A program made the translations under genes and the position numbers. A stretch of DNA of 64,000 nt from an uncultured Chitinophaga sp. (GTDB taxonomy: Bacteria > Bacteroidota > Bacteroidia > Chitinophagales > Chitinophagaceae): the NCBI RefSeq assembly GCF_946479755.1, contig NZ_CAMLHC010000002.1:310001-374000 (forward strand), given 5' to 3'. The notes under the pieces are model-generated. The model was not told the DNA's origin. It did not search any database and saw only the letters and a list, made by a program, of their open reading frames with translations. Below are positions 51,717 to 61,127 of the stretch, piece by piece. Every line of letters begins with the position of its first letter. Positions within the stretch are counted from its first letter, which is position 1.

Positions 51717-51733
51717 TGTATCAACAGTAATAT

Positions 51734-53095
51734 ATGCGCAACAAATGGATGATATATGGAATGGCTGCCCTGCTTACAACGGCGGCCTCCTGTAAGAAAT
51801 ACCTGGATGTGGAGCCTGTCGGCAAAACCATCCTGACCAACGTAAGCGACTACGATTTGTTCCTGAACAGCCAGGACTTGACCTCCAGCGGTGCGCGGGA
51901 GCTGAACCTGTTGTCTGACGATGTGGATGTCACTACCATTCCCCAAACGCCTGACAGGGTGGAAGACCTGGTGTATTTGTGGGCCAACCAATATACCGTT
52001 GACACGAAGATACCGCCCGCTTTCTGGGGCAAGCACTACGGGAATATCTATCGTTATAATGCGGTGCTGGCAGGTATCGACGCAGCGGGCAATGGCACGG
52101 TGAGGGATAAACGCCGTATCAAAGCAGAGGCTTTGCTGGGAAGGGCTTTCGAATACCTGTACCTGGTGAACCTGTATGCGAAGCCTTATAACGCCGCTAC
52201 CGCCCCCAAAGACCTGGCCGTACCGTTTATGACGTCTGTGGACATTGCCAAAGAGACACCGCCCCGCAGTACGGTAGCAGAAATCTACGACCGTATCATC
52301 AGCGATATCAATACCGCCATTCCTGATTTGAACGCCAGCAACACGGGCAATCGTTTCAGAGGTGCTGCTACAGCCGCCTACAGCGTGCTGGCGCGTGCCT
52401 ACCTCTGCATGGGCCGTTACGAAGATGCGGCGAAGAACGCACGGCTTGCGTTGGGAGACAATCCGCCGGCTATAATAGACTACAATACCATCACGAATAA
52501 ATCAGCTATTCCGAATATGGCTATCCGGCCGTTCGACCTGTATGCGCGGTATTCCACCAACGCATCTTCCAGGGAGTATCCTACGATCGCTTTCCTGAAG
52601 ATGTTTGATGTGAATGACCTGCGGTTGAAATTATTTTACGAGAATACCGGTGACTATACCTATCCTAAGCGGGGAGTAGCCAACTTTAATCCCAGTGGCG
52701 CCGTCTCTAATTTCGGTACGGGCGTAGAGGAGATGAAGCTGATCATTGCAGAAGCGGCCGCCCGCGGTGGCAGGCTGCCGGAAGCACTGTCGCAGGTGAA
52801 CGATATCCGTAAATGCCGTATCAAAAAAGAAGTGTATCAGCCTTTGTCTTCCACCGATGCGGCAGAAGTGATGGGCTTCGTGATGCGGGAACGCCGGCTG
52901 GAACTGGCATTCAAAGGACTGCGCTGGATAGATATGCGCCGGTTGGACGCAGAAAACAAGATGCCGGCGGTATACCGCTATAATGCCAACAATGAGGTTA
53001 TTGCCACACTGGCGCCTCACGCTGCCCGCTATACCTTACAGATACCGCTGGCAGTGCTGCAGTTCAATCCTGCTATGCCGCGGAATGACGAATAA
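51734..53095 (+). CDS. SusD/RagB-family substrate-binding lipoprotein
   Basis: A 453-residue outer-membrane lipoprotein that caps the SusC channel and binds substrate. The lipobox Cys20 is followed by KKYLDVEPVGK, a common SusD opening. Helical TPR-like pairs are seen in the first half (ALLGRAFEYLYLVNLYAKPYN, AAYSVLARAYLCMGRYEDAAKNARLA). The C-terminal part has LIIAEAAARGGRLPEALSQVNDIRK and the RRLELAFKGLRWIDMRRLD block. It begins 17 bases after SusC. The substrate is unknown. Confidence 0.95.
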   Translation: MRNKWMIYGMAALLTTAASCKKYLDVEPVGKTILTNVSDYDLFLNSQDLTSSGARELNLLSDDVDVTTIPQTPDRVEDLVYLWANQYTVDTKIPPAFWGKHYGNIYRYNAVLAGIDAAGNGTVRDKRRIKAEALLGRAFEYLYLVNLYAKPYNAATAPKDLAVPFMTSVDIAKETPPRSTVAEIYDRIISDINTAIPDLNASNTGNRFRGAATAAYSVLARAYLCMGRYEDAAKNARLALGDNPPAIIDYNTITNKSAIPNMAIRPFDLYARYSTNASSREYPTIAFLKMFDVNDLRLKLFYENTGDYTYPKRGVANFNPSGAVSNFGTGVEEMKLIIAEAAARGGRLPEALSQVNDIRKCRIKKEVYQPLSSTDAAEVMGFVMRERRLELAFKGLRWIDMRRLDAENKMPAVYRYNANNEVIATLAPHAARYTLQIPLAVLQFNPAMPRNDE

Positions 53096-53106
53096 AAACA
53101 CGGATC

Positions 53107-54294
53107 ATGAGAACAACCATTTTATTAGGCATAACGTTGATGGGTGCTGCCACCGTGCAGGGACAGTCGTTCACCCTCAAAGGGACGCTTGCCAGGAATA
53201 CACTGGCGGTGAATTCGTTTATCTATCTGCGTTATGAACAGCAGGGAAAGACGATACTGGACAGTTGCCGTCTGCAGCAGCAGGCGTATCATTTCCAGGG
53301 GCAGGTGGGGTATCCTGCGGAAGCCACGCTGTTCCTGAAAGTCGGGGACAAAGACGCCGAATACTATCGGCAGACGCGACTGCTGAAGCCTTATGAGCAT
53401 ACATTCTACCTGGATGCCGCTGCACTGACGGCAACGTCTGCGGGTGAACTGCGGGAGACGAAGATTACCGGCGGCGCAGCCGAGGCAGACAGGCAGGCGA
53501 TAGAAGCGGCGTTGTCCGCCATCTATCAACGCGGCGAAAGGGAATATGGCGCGAAGCGGGAGGCGGCGTATAATGCCAAAGACAGTGTGGCCATTGCAGA
53601 AGTGACGCGTCTTTCCTACCGGAACGATGATGAACGGGAAGCGGCTAAATTACGGTTTATGCAGCAGCATCCGAAAACCGGTATTATGTTGAAACTGTTG
53701 CAGGAATATACCCGCACTAAAATAGACCCTGTGGTGATCGGTCCTTTGTATGACGGGATGTTGCCATCGCTGAAAGCATCTCCCGAAGGGGTGGCCTATG
53801 GCCGGCGGTTAGCCAAAGCAAGGGAGATCGCTCCTGGTATGCCTGCCCCGGTGGTAGCGCTGAAAGACCGTCACGGGCAGCAGGTAACGCTGGCATCGCT
53901 CAAAGGTAAAGTGGTGCTGCTCGATTTCTGGGGCAGCTGGTGTTATCCCTGCCGTATGAGTCATCCGCACCTGCGGGAGGTATACGCCCGTTACAAAGAC
54001 GCCGGCTTTGAAATCCTCGGCGTGTCCAATGAGCGGGGAGATCCGGCTGGCTGGAAAGAGAAGTGGACCAAAGCCATGGACGCCGATCAGATGACCTGGC
54101 TCAATGTGCTGAACACCGCCGCCAGCACCGATAAAGAAAAGGGTGTGCTGGAAGCTTACGATGTAAAAGCTTTCCCTACCAAAATACTGATAGACCGTGA
54201 AGGAAAGATCGTGGTGAAGCTGGTAGGTAACAGCGAAGGCAGCCGCGAGGCGCTGGATGCGCAGCTGGAGCGGCTATTAGGTAAAGAGCATTAA
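53107..54294 (+). CDS. TlpA-like thioredoxin lipoprotein-type protein with DUF4369-like N-terminus
   Basis: A 395-residue exported protein. The signal peptide (TTILLGITLMGAATVQGQ) leads to an N-terminal domain (FTLKGTLARNTLAVNSFIYL, LKVGDKDAEYY) like DUF4369, a helical middle, and a C-terminal thioredoxin domain (about residues 255-390) with active-site Cys279 and Cys282 (WGSWCYPCRMSHP) and the cis-Pro region (VKAFPTKILIDREGKIV). Genes of this kind often follow SusD in Bacteroidota, and may keep periplasmic or surface proteins reduced. It starts 11 bases after SusD and is the last gene of this module. Confidence 0.93.
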   Translation: MRTTILLGITLMGAATVQGQSFTLKGTLARNTLAVNSFIYLRYEQQGKTILDSCRLQQQAYHFQGQVGYPAEATLFLKVGDKDAEYYRQTRLLKPYEHTFYLDAAALTATSAGELRETKITGGAAEADRQAIEAALSAIYQRGEREYGAKREAAYNAKDSVAIAEVTRLSYRNDDEREAAKLRFMQQHPKTGIMLKLLQEYTRTKIDPVVIGPLYDGMLPSLKASPEGVAYGRRLAKAREIAPGMPAPVVALKDRHGQQVTLASLKGKVVLLDFWGSWCYPCRMSHPHLREVYARYKDAGFEILGVSNERGDPAGWKEKWTKAMDADQMTWLNVLNTAASTDKEKGVLEAYDVKAFPTKILIDREGKIVVKLVGNSEGSREALDAQLERLLGKEH

Positions 54295-54302
54295 TTAGAG
54301 GA

Positions 54303-54336
54303 TAGCCGGCCGGGGATAACCGGCCGGCTATTTTTT
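54303..54336 (+). terminator. Terminator of the first SusC/SusD module
   Basis: TAGCCGGCCGG and CCGGCCGGCTA form an 11-base-pair stem around GGATAA, followed by six T residues. Confidence 0.92.
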
Positions 54337-54366
54337 ATTTTATAAAAGATGTTTTTGTCTTTATTG

Positions 54367-54374
54367 TAACTTTG
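54367..54374 (+). promoter_or_regulatory. -7 element before the multi-pass membrane protein gene
   Basis: TAACTTTG matches TAnnTTTG and lies 23 bases before the ATG at 54398. No good TTG at the usual upstream distance was seen. Confidence 0.45.
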
Positions 54375-54397
54375 CTCCGGCAAAAACAACTGACCCT

Positions 54398-55657
54398 ATG
54401 AAGCGTGCAAATACCGGAGCAACGGAGCGGAAGTGGATCACCATCGCCCTTATCAACCTGGTGATCGTGGCAGTACTTGGATTACTGTTACGGACAAAGA
54501 TCCTGTTTCCGCTACCGGGAATCCATTTTGGTCACTGGTTGTATGCGCACTCACATTTCGCCTTCGGCGGATGGATCACGCTTTGTTTATTTACCCTGAT
54601 GACTTACCGGTTGCTGCCTGCAGCGAGTAGCAGTAAACAGATATATCCTGTTTTGCTGGGAGGGGTGTTGATCAGTTCTGTGGGGATGTTGCTAAGTTTT
54701 CCTTTCCAGGGGTATGCGCTTTTTTCCATTATATTTTCCACTTTGTTTATGGCGTGCACCTGGGCTTTTGGGTGGGTGTTTACCCGGGATTTGCTGAAAG
54801 CGGGCACGGAGCGGTCTGTCACCCTGCTGGCGGCGGGATCGCTGGTATCGCTGGCGCTATCCTGTGTGGGTCCTTTCTGCCTGGCGTATATGATGGCCAC
54901 GCATCAGCGGGACACGGTGTTTTACCATGATGCTATTTATACCTATTTACATTTGCAATACAACGGGTTCTTCATCCTTGGCGTGTTCGCGCTCTTCTGT
55001 CACCACCTGGGACCGGCAGCCGCGGAGAAGGTCCGTTACCGCTTTGCCCTGGCATTATGCGCCTCGGTACTACCGGCATTGTTTCTGTCCTATCTCTGGC
55101 ATCAGCCGCCGGTAGTTGTCCGGGTAGTGGCGGGGGCAGGCAGCGTGCTGCTGTTGCTCGTGCTGGCGCGGTTTGCGGAAATGGCCCGTTCCGTGAAACC
55201 GGAGCTGTATGGCATCAACCCGCTGGCACGCCGTATCGGGGGACTGGCGCTGATGGCTTTCGCCCTGAAAACACTGGCGCAGCTGATCACTATTTTCCCG
55301 GCTGTGGGCAACGCCGTTTTCAGCAACCGGCCGGTGATCATTATGTACCTGCATCTCGTGATGCTGGGTTTTGTGACCCTGTACCTTTTTGCCCAGCTGC
55401 TGTACGCCGGCTTTTTTACCACTGCAAAAGTGCTGGCGGGCCTGGGGATGGTGGTGTTTATCATCGCGCTGGTGTTCAACGAGGTGTTGCTGGTGATGCA
55501 GGGGCTGCCTGGTGTGTTTAAAGTGCCGGCGGAGGTATACCTGTGGGGGTTATGGCTGGCCGCTGCCGGGTTGCTTGCGGGAGCGGGGATGGTGGCGCTG
55601 GCGGCGGGGAGGGGGTATTTAAAACCCATACCTGATGCCGTTGCTTTAACAAGATAA
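54398..55657 (+). CDS. Multi-pass membrane protein with conserved-looking histidines
   Basis: A 419-residue inner-membrane protein with about twelve hydrophobic segments. Histidines cluster at membrane edges in segments reminiscent of heme-copper oxidase subunit I or NnrS-like proteins: HFGHWLYAHSHFAFGGW (about residues 48-64), YTYLHLQYNGFFILG and IIMYLHLVMLGFVTLYLF. A heme or copper role is therefore possible, but the protein is not a complete oxidase subunit and I do not recognise a firm family. It has its own promoter-like element, and lies between the two SusC/SusD modules. The next gene (a sigma factor) is not clearly part of the same transcript. Confidence 0.75.
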   Translation: MKRANTGATERKWITIALINLVIVAVLGLLLRTKILFPLPGIHFGHWLYAHSHFAFGGWITLCLFTLMTYRLLPAASSSKQIYPVLLGGVLISSVGMLLSFPFQGYALFSIIFSTLFMACTWAFGWVFTRDLLKAGTERSVTLLAAGSLVSLALSCVGPFCLAYMMATHQRDTVFYHDAIYTYLHLQYNGFFILGVFALFCHHLGPAAAEKVRYRFALALCASVLPALFLSYLWHQPPVVVRVVAGAGSVLLLLVLARFAEMARSVKPELYGINPLARRIGGLALMAFALKTLAQLITIFPAVGNAVFSNRPVIIMYLHLVMLGFVTLYLFAQLLYAGFFTTAKVLAGLGMVVFIIALVFNEVLLVMQGLPGVFKVPAEVYLWGLWLAAAGLLAGAGMVALAAGRGYLKPIPDAVALTR

Positions 55658-55798
55658 ATTCCCCAAATTTTACTGATCTCTCCCAACTTTGCCTCGTATT
55701 ATGTAAATTCGCCATGTCCATTTATCCATTCGCGCTTTTCCCGCCATGGGCGGAAGCCGGCTATCAATGAGAAACCTTTCAACAACGACGCGCTTATC

Positions 55799-56395
55799 AT
55801 GAACGAACTGGCAGATGAACCTATAACATGGTGGAAATCATTCCTGGGAGGGGATAAAGACGCTCTGTCGTCCCTCTACCGGCATTATTTCCCGGTGTTG
55901 TATGAATATGGGGTACGGCTGCACGATCAGGAAGAGCTGGTAAAAGACTGTATCCAGGACCTGTTTGTCAAACTCTGGACGAACCGCGGTACCTTACAGC
56001 AGGCCCGGGACCCCCGCCTATACCTGTTGATCGCTCTCCGGGGTGGTATTTATAATAAACTGAGACCGGCAGGTATCCGGAAGGTGATCCCTTATGAGCC
56101 GCACCATGATTTCCGGCTGACGTTTTCCGCCGAATCGGCCTATGTAAAAAAGGAAGCTGCGGGGCTGCAGTCCCAACAGCTGCTGCAGGCGCTGGAAAAA
56201 CTGAGCGCCCGGCAGAAAGAGATCATTTACCTGCGTTTTTATGAAGAAATGGAATACGATGATATTTCCGCTGTCATGGGGATTTCTGTTAAAGCGGCCT
56301 ATAAACTGTATGCCCGCGCGCTGGAAGCGTTGAGGGGCGTGCTGAACATATCCATGTCCGCCCTGCTGTTGCTGCTGGCACAACATAAAGCCTGA
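55799..56395 (+). CDS. ECF-type RNA polymerase sigma-70 factor
   Basis: A 198-residue sigma factor. Region 2 spans about residues 15-85 (ALSSLYRHYFPVLYEYGVRLHDQEELVKDCIQDLFVKLWTNR), and region 4 about 135-185 (LSARQKEIIYLRFYEEMEYDDISAVMGISVKAAYKLYARALEAL). The C-terminus is hydrophobic (ALLLLLAQHKA). A FecR gene follows in the same direction after 112 bases, the common FecI/FecR arrangement. This pair should control the second SusC/SusD module. Confidence 0.95.
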   Translation: MNELADEPITWWKSFLGGDKDALSSLYRHYFPVLYEYGVRLHDQEELVKDCIQDLFVKLWTNRGTLQQARDPRLYLLIALRGGIYNKLRPAGIRKVIPYEPHHDFRLTFSAESAYVKKEAAGLQSQQLLQALEKLSARQKEIIYLRFYEEMEYDDISAVMGISVKAAYKLYARALEALRGVLNISMSALLLLLAQHKA

Positions 56396-56507
56396 TTTTT
56401 TCCGATTGCTGAAAAAAAATAAAAAAACTTTGGGAAACGTGGGGTGTTTTATCCTCCTGTGGCTGTCCTATATGCCTGGTACGTCAAAAAATTAAAAAGA
56501 GAAGGTA

Positions 56508-57536
56508 TTGGACTATCATCACTACGATAAGAATGATTTCCTGGAAGACGCTTCCCTGCTCGCTTATGTGAAGGGAGACGACCCCGTCGTCACGCGTTTC
56601 TGGGAAGACTGGGCACGGCAGCAACCGCCGAACATCGGTGAGTTCAGGAAGGCCGTGTTCCTGTTACGCCACCTGCTATCCGCCGAAAGGCTCAACGCCC
56701 GGCCGGGAACGGAGCAGGAGGTATGGGGCCGTATTTCACAGGCGATAGATACCGCAGCGGCTACGCCGGTGCGCACGATAGGCCTGCGCCGGTGGGTAGC
56801 CGCGGCAGCCGTATTCCTGTTGCTGGCAGGCGCGGGGATAGGGTATTACATTTACCGGTATGCCGGCACGCAGATCGCCGTCTACGCCGCCTACGGGACT
56901 AAAAAACAGATCATCCTGGCAGATGCCTCCGTGGTGACCCTCAACGCCAATTCCAGTCTGCGCTATGCCCGTCACTGGGACAAAAACAGCGTCCGCGAGG
57001 TGTGGCTGGAAGGGGAGGCTTACTTTGAAGTACAGCACCTGAAAGACGATGCGCTCCCGCTGAAAGCCGGGGAACGTTTCCTGGTGCACACCGGCAAACT
57101 GGACATCGAAGTATTGGGCACCACCTTTAACGTGAAAGACCGGCGTGGTGTTACCACCGTATACCTGAAAAACGGGGCGGTGAAAGTAGGTACCAGCGCC
57201 GCCGATGCGTTGAACATACAACCCGGGGAAGAAGCGGAGTACCGGCAGAAAGAAGGGCTGCTCACCAAACACCCGGGTGACGCCGGCGCCGCCGCCTGGC
57301 TGGACAATAAAATGGTACTGAATAATACGCCGGTCAAAGAAATCGTACAGGTACTGGAAGACTCCTACGGTTATAAGGTAGTGCTGACAGACACCGTTGT
57401 CGCCAACCGCAAAATCAATGGGGTCTTACCATTAAAAAATACCGAAACACTATTGTACATACTATCCAACATGCTGGATGTGGATATAAACGTCAATAAA
57501 TCGGACAGCACGTTGCTGTTCAGGCCTGGTAAATAG
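56508..57536 (+). CDS. FecR-family anti-sigma factor (TTG start)
   Basis: A 342-residue protein. The start is a TTG at 56508, preceded at a good distance by AGAAGG; no in-frame ATG lies nearby upstream. The N-terminus is short and acidic, with one membrane segment at about residues 97-115 (WVAAAAVFLLLAGAGIGYYI). The periplasmic FecR domain follows (VYAAYGTKKQIILADASVVTLNANS, EGEAYFEVQHL, VLGTTFNVKDRRGV). The C-terminal domain has WLDNKMVLNNTPVKEIVQVL. It lies between the sigma gene and the second SusC gene in the same direction. Confidence 0.92.
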   Translation: MDYHHYDKNDFLEDASLLAYVKGDDPVVTRFWEDWARQQPPNIGEFRKAVFLLRHLLSAERLNARPGTEQEVWGRISQAIDTAAATPVRTIGLRRWVAAAAVFLLLAGAGIGYYIYRYAGTQIAVYAAYGTKKQIILADASVVTLNANSSLRYARHWDKNSVREVWLEGEAYFEVQHLKDDALPLKAGERFLVHTGKLDIEVLGTTFNVKDRRGVTTVYLKNGAVKVGTSAADALNIQPGEEAEYRQKEGLLTKHPGDAGAAAWLDNKMVLNNTPVKEIVQVLEDSYGYKVVLTDTVVANRKINGVLPLKNTETLLYILSNMLDVDINVNKSDSTLLFRPGK

Positions 57537-57568
57537 TATTGTATAAAAACGTTAACCGTCCTCTTTCG

Positions 57569-60500
57569 ATGAAAAAAATGCTACTGATTGGTAGTCACCT
57601 GCTGTTGTTGCTATTGTGTATGATCACGATTTCGGCCGTGGCACAAAAAAAGATGCCGCTGATACAGGCGCTGGACAAAGTTTCAGCCGCCCTCGGCACC
57701 CGTTTCGTGTATGAAGCGTCCCTGCTGGCCAATAAAACCACTACCGCCGACCTCAGCGACCTGAAAAACAAACAGGTGGAAGAAGTGCTGAAAGCCATCC
57801 TCTATCCCAATGATCTGCTGTTCCTGTACGTAGATAAAAATCACTACACCATCGTGGCACGGAAGAACAAGTCCAAAAATGGAGACCAGCTGCAGCCGGA
57901 CGACGATGTGACTATTCCCGGCGACTCCATGCGGCAGCTGCGCGGCAAGGTGATGAGCAACTACAACGAACCACTGGCGGGCGTTACCATCAGGGCCGGC
58001 CGTTATGCCGGGGTAACGAACAACGAAGGCGACTTCACGCTGCGGGTAGGCCCACAGGAAACAGCCCTGGATGCGACTGCCATCGGCTGGCAACCCGTGC
58101 ATGTTGACATCTCCCGGAAAAATGGTTTGTGGTACCCCATTACCATGCAAGCTTCTACCAGCCTGCTGAAAGAGATCGCCATCGTATCTACCGGCTACCA
58201 GAAAATCGAAAAATCCCAACTCACCGGTGCAGCGAGTACCATCGCTGCCAAAGATTATGATCAGCGTACAGCCGTTACCGGTAATTTCCTGGAGAACCTG
58301 GAAGGTAAGGTCCCCGGCCTGGTATATAACAGCCTCTCCAAAGAGCTCTCCATCCGGGGCGTGTCCACTTTCGACGCGGTGAAACGTCCGCTGATAGTGA
58401 TTGACGGCTTTCCTACCGAAATAGACATCAGTACCATTAATCCCAACGATATCATCTCTGTATCTGTGCTGCGCGATGCCGCTGCCGCCGCCATTTACGG
58501 CGTGCAGGCTTCCAATGGAGTAATCGTCATCGAAACAAAGAGGGGCAAAAGCGGAAAACCGGTCTTTAGCCTGCGCGCTACCTATGCGTTGCAGGCTAAA
58601 CCGGATTTCAGGTACCTGCATTATACCGGCTCAGCAGAATATGCACAGCTCATGAAAGACAGGGTAATGCTGGGCGGACATTCGCGCCGTGTTTACCGGC
58701 AGGGTACGGCGATTGACCCGGTATACGAACTGCTGTTCCGCGTAAAGGAAGGCACCCTCGCCGCCGATGAAGCGGACCGACAGATTGCGCAAATAGCCGG
58801 TTACAACAACATGGCGGACTATAAACGGCTTTTTTTTCAGACAAGAACAGCCCAGCAGCTGGACTTTGACGTGAGCGGCGGCAATGAAAAAAGTACCTAT
58901 CTGTTGGGTATCAACTACGTCGGTGAGACATTGACCCAAAGACGCTCCGATAACCAACGTTTCGTCCTGAACTTTGCCAATACCTACAAGTTTACCGACC
59001 GTTTCTCTTTCGATTTCCGGGCGGTGTACAACAACAGCGTCAATAAAAGCGGCAAGGCGGTGCCCTACACAGATGTGCCGCCGCACCAGCGCTTTACAGA
59101 TGAGCAGGGAAACGCCCTGCCTTCGTTTTATGGCCCGGGACGGGAGTCCGTTTCTGTCCGCAGCATAGCCCAGAACGAAATCATCAAAAGCCTCGGTCTG
59201 CATGATCAACTGTATTATCCCTACGAAGAGCTGTTTAACTCCACTACCAAAATTAACCTGTCGGCTTTACGGCTGCAGGGACGCCTCAACGCCACGCTCA
59301 CTAAATGGCTGACACTGGACCTGGGCGGCGCTTACGAGAATCAACAGACAGGCAACGGCTACGTGAGAACAGAAAAAGCATACTCCGTCCGCCGCCTGCT
59401 GAATACCCGCGCAAGGAAAGATCCGTCCACAGGCAGACCACTTTTTGTTGACCTTCCTCCAGGCGGCATCTATACACTCGACAATATCAAAGGAAACGCC
59501 TATACGGTGCGCGGCCAGTTAAACGTCAACAAGGACTTTGGGACCAAACACAATCTCTCTGCCATCGCCGGTATTGAACAGCGGAAACGTACGGAATCCG
59601 GCATCAAAAGCTCTTATTTCGGGTACGATGGCCAGTCGCTGATCAATAAGCCTATCAACATGCAGGCATTGAGCCAGTACGGCCCGCCGGCATTCAGAGA
59701 AACCGGCTTCCTCGCGTCCACTTTTTTTATCGAAGATTATTTTAGAGAGACCAGCCTCGACAGAAGATTTATGTCGTATTACGCACAAGGTACCTATATC
59801 TATGATAACAAATACGTCGCTACCGGCAGCTTTCGTATCGACCAGTCTAACCTGTTCGGCGCTGACCCTGCCTACAAAAATAAACCGTTGTGGTCTGTAG
59901 GTGCCAGCTGGCGCATGCATGAAGAGAATTTCCTGAAAACAGTCCACTGGCTGGATAACCTGCAACTGCGTATTGCCACGGGGTTCAATGGTAACGTGCC
60001 CTCCACTATCAGCGGCCCCTTTCTTTTGCTTAACACGATCATCAACGTAATACCGATGGTGCCTGTTTCTTCTTCGGAGGTGCTGTCTCCCGAAAACCAG
60101 TCCATCCGCTGGGAAACCACCCGTAACTTCAACGTAGGCCTCGATTACGCCTTGTTTAACAACCGCATCTCCGGAACAGTGGATATCTATACCAAACGGG
60201 CGGAAGATGTGTTCGGCGCAGCGTCTTCAGACCCCACCACCGGCTTCAACGGCTATAGCGCGAATACGGCATCTATCAGTAACAACGGCCTGGAATTAAT
60301 GGTCAACAGTATTAATGTCAAAACACGTCGCTTCAACTGGCAAACACAAGTGACGGCCTCCTTCAATCGTAATAAAGTAATCAGGGTGATGCCCACCGAC
60401 ATCCAGGCATCGGTGTATATGGTATCTGGCCTGTTAGCACAGGAAGGCTATCCGATCAACGGATTGTTCAGCTACCGGTATGGCGGGCTCAATGAACTGG

Positions 60501-61117
60501 GGCAGCCATTCGTATACAACCGCAATAAAGAGAAAAAAGTCATGAACACCAACGGAGACCAGATCGTGGACGTAGATTTCAATGATTTGGTTTTCAGTGG
60601 TACCACCACCCCCAAATATGCACTGGGTCTGAATAACCAGTTCTCGCTGGGAAATTTTGATCTCTCCTTTCTCTTCATGTATTATGGTGGCCATGTCATG
60701 CGCATACAGCCACCTGACCCGGATGATGTCGCCTTTTCGTATCCATTGCAGGGAGCAGCCAACTTCTGGAAAAAGCCCGGTGATGAAAATCATACCGACG
60801 TTCCCGGTTACCCGGTTTACGGCTCGCCCGGCGATTACGATTATACCGCCAGGTATGCCTATACCTTCGCAGACAAATTTGTTCGCAAGGCGGATTATAT
60901 CCGGTTGAGAGACCTGGTACTGACCTATCATCTTAAATCACCGTTTCTGCAACGGAGCGGCCTGACCCGCACACAGGTGAGGCTGCAGGCGCAGAACGTA
61001 TTTCATTATACTTTCAGTGGAAATGACATAGACCCTGAAGCCATAGACCCAATTTCGGGAGAGCGGAAATTACCGGTACAGCCGTTTTACAGTTTTTCTC
61101 TTTACACTAACTTCTAA
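57569..61117 (+). CDS. SusC/RagA-type TonB-dependent receptor with STN domain
   Basis: An 1182-residue outer-membrane receptor. I chose ATG 57569 (MKKMLLIGSHLLLLL), which opens a signal peptide ending in SAVAQ; an in-frame TTG at 57539 would add ten residues before it. An STN domain (about residues 25-100, PLIQALDKVSAALGTRFVYE) is followed by a carboxypeptidase-D-like domain (QLRGKVMSNYNEPLAGVTIR), a plug (LIVIDGFPTEIDISTINPNDIISVSVLRDAAAAAIYGVQASNGV) and a barrel ending YSFSLYTNF. It differs widely from the other SusC in this window, so it probably handles another substrate. SusD follows 10 bases downstream. Confidence 0.95.
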   Translation: MKKMLLIGSHLLLLLLCMITISAVAQKKMPLIQALDKVSAALGTRFVYEASLLANKTTTADLSDLKNKQVEEVLKAILYPNDLLFLYVDKNHYTIVARKNKSKNGDQLQPDDDVTIPGDSMRQLRGKVMSNYNEPLAGVTIRAGRYAGVTNNEGDFTLRVGPQETALDATAIGWQPVHVDISRKNGLWYPITMQASTSLLKEIAIVSTGYQKIEKSQLTGAASTIAAKDYDQRTAVTGNFLENLEGKVPGLVYNSLSKELSIRGVSTFDAVKRPLIVIDGFPTEIDISTINPNDIISVSVLRDAAAAAIYGVQASNGVIVIETKRGKSGKPVFSLRATYALQAKPDFRYLHYTGSAEYAQLMKDRVMLGGHSRRVYRQGTAIDPVYELLFRVKEGTLAADEADRQIAQIAGYNNMADYKRLFFQTRTAQQLDFDVSGGNEKSTYLLGINYVGETLTQRRSDNQRFVLNFANTYKFTDRFSFDFRAVYNNSVNKSGKAVPYTDVPPHQRFTDEQGNALPSFYGPGRESVSVRSIAQNEIIKSLGLHDQLYYPYEELFNSTTKINLSALRLQGRLNATLTKWLTLDLGGAYENQQTGNGYVRTEKAYSVRRLLNTRARKDPSTGRPLFVDLPPGGIYTLDNIKGNAYTVRGQLNVNKDFGTKHNLSAIAGIEQRKRTESGIKSSYFGYDGQSLINKPINMQALSQYGPPAFRETGFLASTFFIEDYFRETSLDRRFMSYYAQGTYIYDNKYVATGSFRIDQSNLFGADPAYKNKPLWSVGASWRMHEENFLKTVHWLDNLQLRIATGFNGNVPSTISGPFLLLNTIINVIPMVPVSSSEVLSPENQSIRWETTRNFNVGLDYALFNNRISGTVDIYTKRAEDVFGAASSDPTTGFNGYSANTASISNNGLELMVNSINVKTRRFNWQTQVTASFNRNKVIRVMPTDIQASVYMVSGLLAQEGYPINGLFSYRYGGLNELGQPFVYNRNKEKKVMNTNGDQIVDVDFNDLVFSGTTTPKYALGLNNQFSLGNFDLSFLFMYYGGHVMRIQPPDPDDVAFSYPLQGAANFWKKPGDENHTDVPGYPVYGSPGDYDYTARYAYTFADKFVRKADYIRLRDLVLTYHLKSPFLQRSGLTRTQVRLQAQNVFHYTFSGNDIDPEAIDPISGERKLPVQPFYSFSLYTNF

Positions 61118-61127
61118 TACTGTTGAT

